Of a stretch of 44,932 bases of DNA, positions 16,455 through 26,231 are shown piece by piece. The position numbers were made by a program, and so were the translations under genes. The stretch's first letter is position 1; every line of letters begins with the position of its first letter. Under the pieces are notes generated by a model. It saw nothing but the letters and a program-made list of their open reading frames with translations, had not been told where the DNA came from and ran no database searches. The stretch is from positions 1-44,932 of the forward strand of contig NZ_JAEMVB010000015.1 in NCBI RefSeq assembly GCF_029215995.1, read 5' to 3'. The DNA comes from Sulfurimonas sp. SAG-AH-194-L11 (lineage in GTDB: Bacteria; Campylobacterota; Campylobacteria; Campylobacterales; Sulfurimonadaceae).

Positions 16455-19400
16455 ATGCCAAAACGCACCGACATTAATACTATTTTACTTATAGGTTCTG
16501 GTCCGATTGTTATCGGTCAGGCTTGTGAGTTTGACTACTCTGGTACACAAGCTGTTAAAACTCTAAAAGAGTTAGGCTATCGTGTAATCCTCATCAACTC
16601 TAACCCTGCAACTATTATGACTGATCCTGAGTTTGCAGATAGAACTTACATCGAACCAATTAAAGAAGATGTGATTGCTGAAATCATAAAAAAAGAAAAA
16701 GTAGATGCGATACTTCCAACAATGGGTGGACAGACTGCTCTTAATGTTGCAACATCTATGTATGAAAAAGGTATGCTCAAAGGCATAGAGTTTTTAGGTG
16801 CCTCTCCTGAAGCTATTCATAAGGGTGAAGACCGTTCTGCATTTAATGAAGCAATGATTAAAATTGGTATGGATTTACCAAAAAGTAAAAATGCCTATAG
16901 TGTTGAAGAAGCTATAGAAGTAGTAAAAGAGATTGGTTTTCCTGTAATTTCTCGTGCTTCATTTACACTTGCTGGTGGTGGTTCAGGTGTTGCATACAAT
17001 ATGGAAGAGTTTAAAAAACTTGCTCAAGAGGGTCTCTCTGCTTCTCCTGTAAATGAGATAGAAATTATGGAATCTCTTCTTGGATGGAAAGAGTATGAGA
17101 TGGAAGTTATCCGCGATAAAGCAGATAATTGTATCATCATCTGTACTATTGAAAACTTTGACCCTATGGGTGTTCACACTGGTGATAGTATCACTGTAGC
17201 CCCTGCTCTAACACTTACAGATAAAGAGTATCAGAGAATGCGTAATGCTTCGTTTGATATCCTTCGTGAGATTGGTGTTGATACTGGTGGCTCAAATGTT
17301 CAGTTTAGTATTGACCCTAAAACTGGTCGTATGATTGTTATTGAAATGAATCCTCGTGTTTCGCGTTCATCGGCACTAGCATCAAAAGCGACTGGTTATC
17401 CTATCGCTAAAGTTGCTACACTTTTAGCTGTTGGGTTTACTCTTGATGAAATTACAAATGACATCACAGGAACACCTGCATCTTTTGAGCCTGTAATTGA
17501 CTATGTAGTTACAAAAATACCTAGATTTACATTTGAAAAATTCCCTGAAGCTGTAAGTACTTTAAGTACCTCAATGAAGTCTGTTGGTGAAGTCATGGCA
17601 ATTGGTCGTACTTTTAAAGAGTCTATGCAAAAAGCACTCTGTTCCCTAGAGACAGGTATCTGTGGATTTGATGAGATGGATGGTGACATGGATTTCATTC
17701 AACATGAGATTCGTCGTCCAAATGCAGAGAGAATGCTATATGTTGCAGAGGGTTTCCGTCGTGGCATGACTATAGAGGAGATGTTTGACACTTGTCAGAT
17801 AGATCACTGGTTTCTCTACCAACTAAGCGAACTTATTGAGAAAGAAAAAACTATTACAGATAAGATTCTTTTTGACGGTGAGATTATGAGAGATGTAAAA
17901 GTTGATGGTTTTTCTGATAAACGTATCGCTCAACTTATCACTAAAAATTCTGAGCATGAAATAAATGAAATGCAAGTTTACGATGCTCGTAAAAAACTTG
18001 GTGTTAGTGTAGAGTTTAATGAAGTTGATACTTGTTCTGCTGAGTTTAAAGCACTGACTCCTTACCTTTACTCTAGTACAAATATCACAAAACTACCAAA
18101 TATTACAAATCGTGTAAATAAGGATAAGAAAAAAGTACTTATTTTAGGTGGTGGACCTAACCGTATCGGTCAAGGTATAGAGTTTGACTACTGTTGTGTT
18201 CATGCTGCGTTTGCTCTTAAAGAGATGGATATAGAGTGTATTATGTACAACTGTAATCCTGAAACAGTCTCTACTGACTATGACACTTCTGATGTTTTAT
18301 ACTTTGAGCCAATTGACCTTGAACATGTTCGTGAAGTTATAGAAAATGAAGAACCAGACGGTATTATCGTTCACTTTGGTGGTCAAACGCCACTTAAACT
18401 TGCAGATTCACTGACTAAAATCGGTGCTAAAATTGTAGGAACAACTTCAGCTGTTATCGACCTTGCAGAGGATAGAGAACTCTTTAGCAACTTTGTAATT
18501 AAACATGGTCTCAGACAGCCCGACAATGGTCTTGCTCGTAAAAAAGAAGAAGCAGCACCAATTGCTAATGAACTTGGCTATCCAGTTCTAGTGCGTCCTT
18601 CATTTGTTCTTGGTGGTCGTGGTATGAAAATCGTTTACAGTGAAAATGAGTTAAACCAATACATGGAACTTGCTATCTCTGTCTCACACGAAGCACCTGT
18701 TCTTATTGACAAGTTTTTAGATCAGGCTATTGAGCTTGATGTTGATTGTATTAGTGATGGGGAAGAGGTTTATATCGGTTCAGTTATGCAACATATCGAA
18801 GAAGCTGGTATTCACTCTGGTGATAGTGCTTGTTCACTTCCTCCTGTAAACCTGACACAAGAGATGATTGAAAAAGTTGAACAACAGACTAAAACGATTG
18901 CTCTTGGGCTGCAAGTTGTTGGACTTATGAATGTACAGTATGCCATCTATCAAGATGAAATTTATCTTATAGAAGTAAACCCTCGTGCGAGTCGTACTGT
19001 TCCTTTCGTCTCTAAAGCTACTGGAATGCCTCTTGCAAAAGTTGCAACTCGTGTTATGATGGGTGAAAAACTTATTGATGCTCTTGCTTACTATGATAAA
19101 TATGACATCGTAGAAATTGCAAATGGTCTGCGTCGTCCAAAACTTAAGGGGCATGTTTCAGTAAAAGAAGCAGTCTTTCCTTTTCATAAACTCTATGGTG
19201 CAGATTTAGTTTTAAGCCCTGAGATGAAGTCAACGGGTGAAGTTATGGGAATCAGTAAAAACTTCGGAGTAAGTTTTGCAAAAGCACAATTGAGTGCTGG
19301 AAACAACATCCCAACCGGTGGAACATGTTTTCTATCATTTGTTGATACAGATAAAGTACATGCCGCTGAAATCGGTTCTGATTTAGTAAAACATGGCTTT

Positions 19401-19715
19401 AAACTTGTAGCTACAAAAGGTACACAAGAAGTTTTAGAAAAAGCTGGTATAGCATGTGAGAGAGTACTAAAAATATCTGAGGGCCGTCCAAATATTGAAG
19501 ACAGCATGAAGAATGATGAAATTGCAATGGCAATAAATACTTCGGACAATAACACAAGTAAAAAAGATGCTGTAGTTATCCGTCAAGAGGTACTCCGTCG
19601 TAGTATTCCTTACTTTACTACTCTTAGTGCTGCTCGTGCACTAATTTTAGCATTAGATGAAATGGGTGATGGTTCATGGACAAAGTCAACAGCACTTCAA
19701 GACTTTTTAGTTTAG
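16455..19715 (+). CDS. carB: Carbamoyl-phosphate synthase large subunit
   Basis: A 1086-residue enzyme making carbamoyl phosphate from bicarbonate, ammonia (from CarA) and two ATP, for arginine and pyrimidine synthesis. It has two homologous ATP-grasp halves: [20 protein letters not shown] opens the first and [19 protein letters not shown] the second near residue 560. The C-terminal MGS-like allosteric domain starts near residue 940. Full length. The neighbouring argG near the right edge serves the same arginine pathway; carA is not in the window. The 3' end overlaps the next gene by 40 bases. Confidence 0.98.
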   Translation: MPKRTDINTILLIGSGPIVIGQACEFDYSGTQAVKTLKELGYRVILINSNPATIMTDPEFADRTYIEPIKEDVIAEIIKKEKVDAILPTMGGQTALNVATSMYEKGMLKGIEFLGASPEAIHKGEDRSAFNEAMIKIGMDLPKSKNAYSVEEAIEVVKEIGFPVISRASFTLAGGGSGVAYNMEEFKKLAQEGLSASPVNEIEIMESLLGWKEYEMEVIRDKADNCIIICTIENFDPMGVHTGDSITVAPALTLTDKEYQRMRNASFDILREIGVDTGGSNVQFSIDPKTGRMIVIEMNPRVSRSSALASKATGYPIAKVATLLAVGFTLDEITNDITGTPASFEPVIDYVVTKIPRFTFEKFPEAVSTLSTSMKSVGEVMAIGRTFKESMQKALCSLETGICGFDEMDGDMDFIQHEIRRPNAERMLYVAEGFRRGMTIEEMFDTCQIDHWFLYQLSELIEKEKTITDKILFDGEIMRDVKVDGFSDKRIAQLITKNSEHEINEMQVYDARKKLGVSVEFNEVDTCSAEFKALTPYLYSSTNITKLPNITNRVNKDKKKVLILGGGPNRIGQGIEFDYCCVHAAFALKEMDIECIMYNCNPETVSTDYDTSDVLYFEPIDLEHVREVIENEEPDGIIVHFGGQTPLKLADSLTKIGAKIVGTTSAVIDLAEDRELFSNFVIKHGLRQPDNGLARKKEEAAPIANELGYPVLVRPSFVLGGRGMKIVYSENELNQYMELAISVSHEAPVLIDKFLDQAIELDVDCISDGEEVYIGSVMQHIEEAGIHSGDSACSLPPVNLTQEMIEKVEQQTKTIALGLQVVGLMNVQYAIYQDEIYLIEVNPRASRTVPFVSKATGMPLAKVATRVMMGEKLIDALAYYDKYDIVEIANGLRRPKLKGHVSVKEAVFPFHKLYGADLVLSPEMKSTGEVMGISKNFGVSFAKAQLSAGNNIPTGGTCFLSFVDTDKVHAAEIGSDLVKHGFKLVATKGTQEVLEKAGIACERVLKISEGRPNIEDSMKNDEIAMAINTSDNNTSKKDAVVIRQEVLRRSIPYFTTLSAARALILALDEMGDGSWTKSTALQDFLV

Positions 19716-20149
19716 AATCAAAAGTTCTTCTTATTCAAACCGACACTACTGTCGGTTTTTTATCTCAAAGTGAGTCAAGACTACAAGCTATAAAAGAACG
19801 CCCTTCAACTAAACCTTTCATTAAAGTCTATAAAAGCTTTAAAGCATTACAAAAAGATGCCGTTAGAGTTCCTTTGCTACGAAAAAAAGAAGTTCGCCGT
19901 GCTAAAAAAACAACATTTATCGTAAAAAATATATCTTTTCGTGTAGCAGCAGATACACTTCACTCTAAATTACTCAATGCCATCACATGGAACTACTCAA
20001 CATCTGCAAATGAACGTTCAAAAAACTTTGATAGAGGATTTTGTGAGGAAAAAATAGATATAATAATTGAAGATAAGAATTCTCTATATGAGGGACCCTC
20101 ATCTAAACTTTATAAAATAAACAATAAAAAGAAAGTGAGGCTACGATGA
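19676..20149 (+). CDS. Short TsaC/Sua5 (YrdC)-like protein
   Basis: A 157-residue protein with a Sua5/YrdC-like beginning: [15 protein letters not shown] followed by [14 protein letters not shown], matching the PTDT...G and K-R-x-x-K-P parts of the threonylcarbamoyl-AMP synthase fold. The usual family length is near 190-210, and the middle of the domain looks reduced, with a lysine-rich tail. It may be a reduced TsaC for t6A tRNA modification or a divergent paralogue. The only in-frame ATG lies 40 bases inside carB, so the true start may differ. Confidence 0.7.
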   Translation: MDKVNSTSRLFSLESKVLLIQTDTTVGFLSQSESRLQAIKERPSTKPFIKVYKSFKALQKDAVRVPLLRKKEVRRAKKTTFIVKNISFRVAADTLHSKLLNAITWNYSTSANERSKNFDRGFCEEKIDIIIEDKNSLYEGPSSKLYKINNKKKVRLR

Positions 20150-20592
20150 GTAAAGCAGTACAAGCATTTCTAAGTGGTATGCTCATCACCTTTATTTTAG
20201 ACTTTTTTCTATTTTTAGGCATATTTGAAAACTATATTAAAGCTAAAGAGATTGATGTTTATTACAATATTTTATTTGCTGACCATCAAAGTTTAATTAT
20301 ATTTCTTTTTTTTACTCTAATTCTTGGGTATATCACACTTTATAAGGGAACTAAACTCACTTTAATAGTTATAGGAAGTCTTAGTATCATTACACTTTCA
20401 ACTCTCATTACTCCTATTGGCAGTAGTTTTGGTGAAGCCCTTTTAATGAAAAGTAATGTAGAAATACATATGAGTAAATACTCTTATAGAGGTGATATTT
20501 TATATAATGGTAGAGATACACTTACTTTTTATGACTATAATTTCAAAAAAGTATTACATTTAGACAAAAATAAAATAATAGGTGAATATTAG
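20146..20592 (+). CDS. Unknown inner-membrane protein
   Basis: A 148-residue protein with three or four hydrophobic helices: about 5-25 (FLSGMLITFILDFFLFLGIF), 46-66 (IIFLFFTLILGYITLY), 70-90 (LTLIVIGSLSIITLSTLI) and possibly a short fourth. The C-terminal 45 residues are polar and beta-like, with YNGRDTLTFYDYNFKKV. The family is not recognised. It overlaps the TsaC-like gene by four bases and is followed one base later by the UPF0323 lipoprotein, so it belongs to that operon. Confidence 0.75.
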   Translation: MSKAVQAFLSGMLITFILDFFLFLGIFENYIKAKEIDVYYNILFADHQSLIIFLFFTLILGYITLYKGTKLTLIVIGSLSIITLSTLITPIGSSFGEALLMKSNVEIHMSKYSYRGDILYNGRDTLTFYDYNFKKVLHLDKNKIIGEY

Positions 20593-20593
20593 A

Positions 20594-21157
20594 ATGAATA
20601 AATTTACAAATAACGTTTTACTCGGAACCACAGGTGCTCTAATGATGAGCATATTAACAGGTTGTGAAGCACCACAAGAAGAGCAAAAAAATCGTTTTTT
20701 AGTTATAGAACAACAGGCAAATGGTAAGTATATTGTAGTAGAAGAGATGCCAACTGATGGACCTAGTCGTGCTATTATTCGTGAAAAAGATGCACAAGGA
20801 AATACTGTAGAGCGTTTTATGAATGAAGCTGAGATGAAAGCATTAGCAGAACAAGAATACCAAAAAGTACAAAATGGTACAAGTGAAACACTTAGAGAAA
20901 ATAGTGGTGGTGCAGGAATGGGCTTAGCTGGTACTATACTCGCTGTTGCTGCTGGTAGCTTAATGGGAAATATGATAGGGAATGCACTCATGAACAATAA
21001 AAACTTCTCTAAAAATAGTGCTCGTTCAAATAAAAGTGCATATAGTCGTTCAGCTGCGGGTAAAGCTTCTCGAGCAGGAAGTAGTAAAAAAAGCTTTTTT
21101 GGTGGAGGATCTAAGAGTTCCTCATCAAGTAAAAGTGGAGGATTCTTCGGTGGATAG
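20594..21157 (+). CDS. UPF0323-family lipoprotein
   Basis: A 187-residue protein with a lipoprotein signal ending in the lipobox LTGC near residue 23, then FLVIEQQANGKYIVVEE and a helical segment, a glycine-rich hydrophobic stretch (GLAGTILAVAAGSLMGNMIG) and a long Ser/Gly/Lys tail ending FFGG. This is the recognisable UPF0323 pattern of Campylobacterota; its function is unknown. The ATG at 20594 is preferred over a GTG at 20582 because AGGTGA lies nine bases before it. It overlaps the start of the next gene. Confidence 0.88.
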   Translation: MNKFTNNVLLGTTGALMMSILTGCEAPQEEQKNRFLVIEQQANGKYIVVEEMPTDGPSRAIIREKDAQGNTVERFMNEAEMKALAEQEYQKVQNGTSETLRENSGGAGMGLAGTILAVAAGSLMGNMIGNALMNNKNFSKNSARSNKSAYSRSAAGKASRAGSSKKSFFGGGSKSSSSSKSGGFFGG

Positions 21158-22103
21158 TATTAAAATTCATGCTCAAGAAGCACAGGCATATTATGATGCT
21201 GCAGATGAGCTATATGATATGTACGTTGAAGCTGCTGATTATGTCATCGAAAACAATCTTTTTTTTGACTTAGGTATCCCTTTTAACCTTGTTGAAGTCA
21301 TTAAAAAATCTTGGCAAAGTGATGTGCATTGGCATATTTATGGTGCATTTATTTTTAGTGGTGGACGAGACAACACAGCAATAAAGCTTTTGGAATTTCA
21401 AGCAGATACACCTAGTAAACTACTAGAAACTTCTCAAGAGCAACTTGATGAAAATAGTTTTAATGAAATTTATGAAAAAGTAAGTGAAAATTTTAAAAGG
21501 CTTATAACACTAGACGATGGAGTAGAACTCTTTGATGAGAGATATGATGATTGGAAAATACTTTTTTCTGCTCCAAGCGATGATGAAGAGAAAGAAAAAA
21601 CATCAAGATTTTTAGAACAACTAGCAGATGAAGCTGGTTTTGAGACCTCTTTTTCTTACTTGCACGAAGTAGTATTTGATGAGGATGGTATTCATGATAA
21701 AGATGGGGTCAACTATGAGTACTGGTGTAAAAACTACTCTTGGTTAGATATAGCCACTGATGAGGGGGAGTTAGCAACTACACTCACTAGCATTATAGAG
21801 AATCAACAAGCCATCATTATAAACCCTGCATACACTCTCCTCTTTGAGTCACGAGGCATGTTACAAATTCTTAAAAAACTCTATCCTGATTCTCCTTATC
21901 TCTTAGATGTCTCTTTTGAAAACTTTGAGGGTTCTGTAGAGAAACCAGTGTTTGGAGAGGGTCAAGAGTACGATAACTTTAAAAAGATTTATCAAGAATC
22001 ATATGAAGATAATTACAATGCAAGGGTCTTTTTTGCATATGAAGCATGTGGACTTAGTTTTTTAAGTGAAGAGGAAAGTTTTATAAAAGCTCAGATTCTG
22101 TAG
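21150..22103 (+). CDS. Glutathionylspermidine-synthase-like protein
   Basis: A 317-residue protein resembling the C-terminal synthase-like family of E. coli YgiC/YjfC: IPFNLVEVIKKSW, KLLEFQADTPSKLLET, INPAYTLLFESRGMLQILKK and EKPVFGEGQEY follow the family order of preATP-grasp and ATP-grasp segments. It looks shorter than the roughly 385 residues of YgiC, and the C-terminal ATP-grasp end is reduced, so peptide-amide ligase activity is uncertain. The GTG at 21150 is chosen because GGAGG (21137-21141) lies eight bases upstream; a longer frame upstream is only the shadow of the lipoprotein gene, which it overlaps by eight bases. Confidence 0.8.
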   Translation: MDSIKIHAQEAQAYYDAADELYDMYVEAADYVIENNLFFDLGIPFNLVEVIKKSWQSDVHWHIYGAFIFSGGRDNTAIKLLEFQADTPSKLLETSQEQLDENSFNEIYEKVSENFKRLITLDDGVELFDERYDDWKILFSAPSDDEEKEKTSRFLEQLADEAGFETSFSYLHEVVFDEDGIHDKDGVNYEYWCKNYSWLDIATDEGELATTLTSIIENQQAIIINPAYTLLFESRGMLQILKKLYPDSPYLLDVSFENFEGSVEKPVFGEGQEYDNFKKIYQESYEDNYNARVFFAYEACGLSFLSEEESFIKAQIL

Positions 22104-22195
22104 ATTTTTATAAAATCAGTTTACAGGGCACAAGATGGGCACACTATCTAAATAAATAAGTTGGAATGTCAGTGTTTATAGGGTTGTATAAAAAG

Positions 22196-22270
<75 letters not shown>

Positions 22271-22298
22271 ATGTGAAAAGAATTATATCAGTTGAAAT

Positions 22299-23123
22299 TT
22301 AAAACAATCTAAATTTAGCTACTTTTCTTTCATAAATTTGTATATCTTCTACTTTATCATATTTTATAGCACCTTTTAGCAGTAAAGTGTACTTTGTTAG
22401 CAGTTCATTTTGTATTATCTCTACTTTTTCGTCACTTATATCTTTTTTATTTTGTAATAATTTTTCAAGAGTTATAACTCGAAATCTATCCATACCCCAA
22501 TATTTAAAACTTAACTGATTCTTGTGTCCGGCATACTTCTTAGTGAGTTTTTTATTGATTAAAGCTATTTTATTTTCCAGTAAGATTCTTAACCACAAGT
22601 CATAGTCTTCACACACTTCTAAACTCTCATCAAAAGTTCCTACACTCTCAAATATACTTTTATGGATTAAAACTGATGAGGGAGCGATATTACAAAAAGA
22701 TAAGTTTTCCATAAACACATCAAGACCTAGTTTTTGAAACTTTTTAGGTATTTTGACATTTATATCATCTCTTATCCATATCTCATCTGTATAACTGACA
22801 AAGGTCTCAGAATAATCTTTGTGAAAAGAGACTTGTTCTTCAAGTTTGTTAGTTACCCATTCATCATCGGAGTCTAAAAATGCCAACCACTCATGACATG
22901 CATTTGCTATGCCTAAATTTCTTGCAGATGAAACACCAGAATTTTTTTGATATATGTATTTTATATTAGGAAATTTTTGAACTATTATAGAAGTGTTGTC
23001 AGTTGAACCATCGTCTATCACTATTATTTCAAGAGCTTGATAAGTCTGCTTTAAAACAGATTCAATAGCACGTTGTAAAAACTCATCCCTATTATAGCTA
23101 GGGATAATAACAGAAATTTTAAT
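22299..23123 (-). CDS. Family 2 glycosyltransferase, apparent AUU start
   Basis: A GT-A-fold glycosyltransferase of about 274 residues that would transfer a nucleotide-sugar residue to a surface glycan. The N-terminus KISVIIPSYNRDEFLQRAIE, then IIVIDDGSTDNT and LDSDDEW (the metal-binding DxD region), match family 2. These conserved first 35 residues lie upstream of the first usable start (GTG at 23019-23021) and are reached only from ATT codons at 23121-23123 or 23115-23117. The in-frame stop of mqnE is just upstream, so translation may restart after mqnE terminates. Acceptor and sugar are unknown. Confidence 0.85.
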   Translation of the reverse strand: MKISVIIPSYNRDEFLQRAIESVLKQTYQALEIIVIDDGSTDNTSIIVQKFPNIKYIYQKNSGVSSARNLGIANACHEWLAFLDSDDEWVTNKLEEQVSFHKDYSETFVSYTDEIWIRDDINVKIPKKFQKLGLDVFMENLSFCNIAPSSVLIHKSIFESVGTFDESLEVCEDYDLWLRILLENKIALINKKLTKKYAGHKNQLSFKYWGMDRFRVITLEKLLQNKKDISDEKVEIIQNELLTKYTLLLKGAIKYDKVEDIQIYERKVAKFRLF

Positions 23124-23129
23124 AGTTTT

Positions 23130-24164
23130 TTACCATACTTTTAGTTCATTATATAAACTATCGCGTTCGACTGGTAAAAAACCACTGTTTTTGATGAGTG
23201 CTGTAAAATCTTCAAGAACTACACCATTAGCACTCTTAGCACCTGCTGCTGAGTTGATAGACTCTTTTTCTATCGTTCCATCTAAGTCATTTGCTCCGAA
23301 CTCCTGAGCTACAAGAGCGAGGTTTACAGTTGATGTTACCCAGTACGCTTTTAAGTTAGGTACATTATCAAGTACTAAACGTGCGACTGCCATAGTTTTT
23401 AGCACTTCATTGGCTGTAATGGGTGCCTCAATCTTTAAGTAGTTGTTCTCAGTTTGGTATACAAGAGGAATAAAACAATTAAAACCACCCGTAATGTCTT
23501 GTAAATCACGAATACGCATCATATGGTCTATACGGTTTTCACGAGATTCTACATGACCAAAAAGCATAGTAACATTAGACTTTTTACCTCTCTCGTGCCA
23601 CTTTCTATGTATCTCAAACCACTGATCAGAAGTAACTTTTCCCTTACAAATCTTTTCACGAACTTCTTCATCAAAGATTTCTGCACCTCCACCAGGCATA
23701 GAATCAACTCCGTTTTCTATCATCAAGTCTAAAACCTCATCATAAGTAAGCCCATGATGACGAGAGAGAAAGTCAACCTCTGCTGCTGTGAGTGCTTTTA
23801 TATGTAGGTGTGGATACTGCGTTTTTATTTTTTTAAAGATTCCTAAGTACCACTCAAGAGTAACATTTGGGTTATGAGCAGAGACTATATGTACCTCTTT
23901 CGCACCATTCTTATCTATCTCTTCTACAATTTTGAGTATATCTTCATGACTCATAGTATACTGGTCTGGATTTTTACGAGTCGCTGAGTATGCACAAAAA
24001 AGGCACACATCAGCACATACATTTGTAGGGTTGATGTGACGGTTTATGTTGAAGTAAGTTTTTTTGCCATGCAACTCTTGACGTTTTTTATCGGCTAAAT
24101 CACCAAGATCAAAAAAATCCATATCATATAATTTAACGGCAGTATCAAAGTCTATTCTATTCAT
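23130..24164 (-). CDS. mqnE: Aminofutalosine synthase MqnE
   Basis: A 344-residue radical-SAM enzyme joining the adenosyl radical to the chorismate-derived enolpyruvate, the first committed step of the futalosine menaquinone pathway. The cluster motif is CADVCLFCAYS (C-x3-C-x2-C) near residues 51-58. EVHIVSAHNPN, KALTAAEVDF and GVDSMPGGGAEIF are MqnE-like and distinguish it from the paralogue MqnC. Full length. The glycosyltransferase frame begins seven bases after its stop. Confidence 0.92.
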   Translation of the reverse strand: MNRIDFDTAVKLYDMDFFDLGDLADKKRQELHGKKTYFNINRHINPTNVCADVCLFCAYSATRKNPDQYTMSHEDILKIVEEIDKNGAKEVHIVSAHNPNVTLEWYLGIFKKIKTQYPHLHIKALTAAEVDFLSRHHGLTYDEVLDLMIENGVDSMPGGGAEIFDEEVREKICKGKVTSDQWFEIHRKWHERGKKSNVTMLFGHVESRENRIDHMMRIRDLQDITGGFNCFIPLVYQTENNYLKIEAPITANEVLKTMAVARLVLDNVPNLKAYWVTSTVNLALVAQEFGANDLDGTIEKESINSAAGAKSANGVVLEDFTALIKNSGFLPVERDSLYNELKVW

Positions 24165-24293
24165 AAGTTCTCAATTATTTTTTCTGATTATATCAAAATA
24201 GTTTTAAGCCAACTTAAGGATATAACAATACAATGTAACACTAGAAATCAATTGTAAAGATTCTCAAAAATTAGTGACTAAAAGGCTAAAATC

Positions 24294-25103
24294 ATCGTAA
24301 AGAAAAATAATATAGCAATGTTTATAGATTGTGATAATGTCAGTTCTAAATATATAGAAGATATATTTGATGACTTGTCTCAGTATGGTACTGTGAATAT
24401 AAGACGTGCTTATGGGGACTGGAAAGACAGAAAACTTCAAGGTTGGGAAAATGTTTTGCAAGATTATAACATTAAACCTATTCAACAGTTTGCTTATACA
24501 AAGGGGAAGAATGCTACTGACATTGCCATGATTATCGACATCATGGATATTCTCTACACTAAAGAGTTAGAGGCTGTTGTTCTCATTACAAGTGATAGTG
24601 ACTTTACTCCTATCGTGACTCGTATACTTTCAGATGGTATAACAGTGTATGGGTATGGAGAGGCAAAAACTCCTATGGCATTTGTAAATGCCTGTGGTCA
24701 ATTTATATATGTTGAAAAACTATCTACTATTGATGCAAAGCATGAGGAGGAGGAAGAAGAAATAGAAATGGAACAAAATGCAGTTTCAAAGAAAAACAAC
24801 TCCGCTGTCACTGAAGCTGTCACAAAGTATCTTGGGCAAAACTATGACATACGAAAAGACTTCAAACTCATCAACCTACTCAAGCAAGGTGTTGAGCGAA
24901 CTTCTGATGAACAAGGTTGGGCAGATGTTAAAGACATCTCAAAGTACATTAGAAAAAACTCTTCTTTTTCTCAAGTAAACTATGGCTTTAAAAAGATGGG
25001 TGACCTCATAAAAGCAGTAGATAAATTTGACATAGAGTACATGGGAGATAGAAAAACTCAACTCATGATAAAAATAAAAGAAAAAACGAGGACAAGAAGA
25101 TAA
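24294..25103 (+). CDS. NYN-domain ribonuclease-like protein with C-terminal LOTUS/OST-HTH domain
   Basis: About 269 residues. The N-terminal NYN (PIN-like) domain has the acidic metal-site pattern: MFIDCDNVS, GKNATDIAMIIDIMD and LITSDSDFTPIV. An acidic linker (EEEEEIEMEQ) leads to an OST-HTH/LOTUS-like domain (about 170-265: FKLINLLKQGVERTSDEQGW, then YGFKKMGDLI). Such proteins are predicted RNases with RNA-binding tails, like the bacterial LabA family. The first ATG (24318) falls inside the first strand; the preceding bases encode IVKKNNIA in frame and AAAGG lies at 24281-24285, so an AUC start at 24294 (or 24291) is preferred. If wrong, it starts at 24318. Confidence 0.8.
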   Translation: MVKKNNIAMFIDCDNVSSKYIEDIFDDLSQYGTVNIRRAYGDWKDRKLQGWENVLQDYNIKPIQQFAYTKGKNATDIAMIIDIMDILYTKELEAVVLITSDSDFTPIVTRILSDGITVYGYGEAKTPMAFVNACGQFIYVEKLSTIDAKHEEEEEEIEMEQNAVSKKNNSAVTEAVTKYLGQNYDIRKDFKLINLLKQGVERTSDEQGWADVKDISKYIRKNSSFSQVNYGFKKMGDLIKAVDKFDIEYMGDRKTQLMIKIKEKTRTRR

Positions 25104-25114
25104 ATACTTAGTAT

Positions 25115-25510
25115 TTACTCCTCATAATGGGCAAAAGCACCCTCAACACTCAAGACACTTTTATAGCGAGTATTCGTTAATCTTACATGCTTCGTTTTTA
25201 TGTCACATATAGCAAGACGGTAACTAGAGCTCATAAAGGGCTCAACTATACAGATGATTTTTCCATTTACCTCTCGCGTTGCATGAATGTCTCCATGGAG
25301 TTTATAAAAGAAGTACTGAGGATAACTTAGAGGTGTAATTTCTACGATGTTTACACTCTCTCTATCTTCTAAACTCTGAGCAATAATGTTTGCATCTTCA
25401 AAGTTATCAAACTGTACACACCAGTCATCAAATTTTTTATTAAACTTGATTAACTCTTCATCTAAAAAACCACCTGCGGGGGACTGCAAGGCAAAAATAG
25501 TTCTACTCAT
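25115..25510 (-). CDS. Unknown 131-residue protein
   Basis: A soluble protein of alternating beta and helical segments, beginning SRTIFALQSPAGGFLDEEL and containing KKFDDWCVQFDNFEDA and YKLHGDIHATREVNGKIICI. No membrane segment, signal or known motif. It faces the NYN-LOTUS gene tail to tail (12-base gap) and is not clearly in an operon with the OmpA-type gene 71 bases upstream. The family is not recognised. Confidence 0.65.
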   Translation of the reverse strand: MSRTIFALQSPAGGFLDEELIKFNKKFDDWCVQFDNFEDANIIAQSLEDRESVNIVEITPLSYPQYFFYKLHGDIHATREVNGKIICIVEPFMSSSYRLAICDIKTKHVRLTNTRYKSVLSVEGAFAHYEE

Positions 25511-25580
25511 TTATACTATTACTCTCATCAATTTATTTTTGCTGATTATATCAAAATAATTTTAAGCAGAGTTAATTACT

Positions 25581-26231
25581 CTATTTTAATATTTTATAAA
25601 CACTCTCTTCACTTTTCATCACTATTGTAAACTCTACTCTTCTTGATGCGTTTTTATCTTTTAGCTTTGAAAAAGCCATTCCATTTGCACGAAAATATTT
25701 TTCTAACCAAGGTCTATTTTCTTTTATAACTTTATCATTCAAACTATAACAATACGACAAAACTTCAAATGCTCGATCTTGTGAGAGTTGCATATTTTTG
25801 AGATATATCTCTTCTTTAGATTTTGCATTTTTCCAAGTGTCTGAGGTATGTCCTTCTACTCGTAACTCTAGTATCTCATTTATATACTTCTCGTCTGTGA
25901 GTATCTTCATATATCGTGAGAAAAACTCTTCTAAAATGAGTTTAAACTTATCATTTATCTTACTTTGACTCACCTCAAAAAGCACTTGTTCTGATGAAAA
26001 AACTATGCTATTGCCTTGAGTGATAGTCGCATTCCAGTTTTCTAAGTCATTCTCAAATTCTTCATACAATGCCTCATTTAGATTTGCCTTAGTATCTCTG
26101 TACTCTATGGCGACATCTATGACCTCTTGTTTCTCAGCCTCTACCTTAACCATAAAACTAATCGAGATAAAAAGAAAAACAAGCATAAGGCCAGACATCA
26201 TATCTGATATGCTTATCCACTCTCTATTCAT
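25581..26231 (-). CDS. MotB/ZorB-like protein: single TM plus OmpA-type domain
   Basis: A 216-residue protein. The N-terminus ISISDMMSGLMLVFLFISIS is one membrane segment with a conserved aspartate (D9) at its cytoplasmic edge, the proton-binding residue of MotB, TolR and ZorB stators. A charged linker (about 30-75) leads to an OmpA/MotB-type peptidoglycan-binding domain with LRVEGHTSDTW, LSQDRAFEVLSYC and ASRRVEFTI. It overlaps the MotA/ExbB-like gene by eight bases, so the two are made together as a proton-driven stator. ISDMMSGLMLVF is more ZorB-like than MotB-like, but no ZorC, ZorD or ZorE lies nearby. Confidence 0.85.
   Translation of the reverse strand: MNREWISISDMMSGLMLVFLFISISFMVKVEAEKQEVIDVAIEYRDTKANLNEALYEEFENDLENWNATITQGNSIVFSSEQVLFEVSQSKINDKFKLILEEFFSRYMKILTDEKYINEILELRVEGHTSDTWKNAKSKEEIYLKNMQLSQDRAFEVLSYCYSLNDKVIKENRPWLEKYFRANGMAFSKLKDKNASRRVEFTIVMKSEESVYKILK

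Noticed and set aside
22104..22195. Small gene between the glutathionylspermidine-synthase-like gene and tRNA-Asn
   Set aside because: No frame longer than a few codons with a ribosome site; nothing recognisable.
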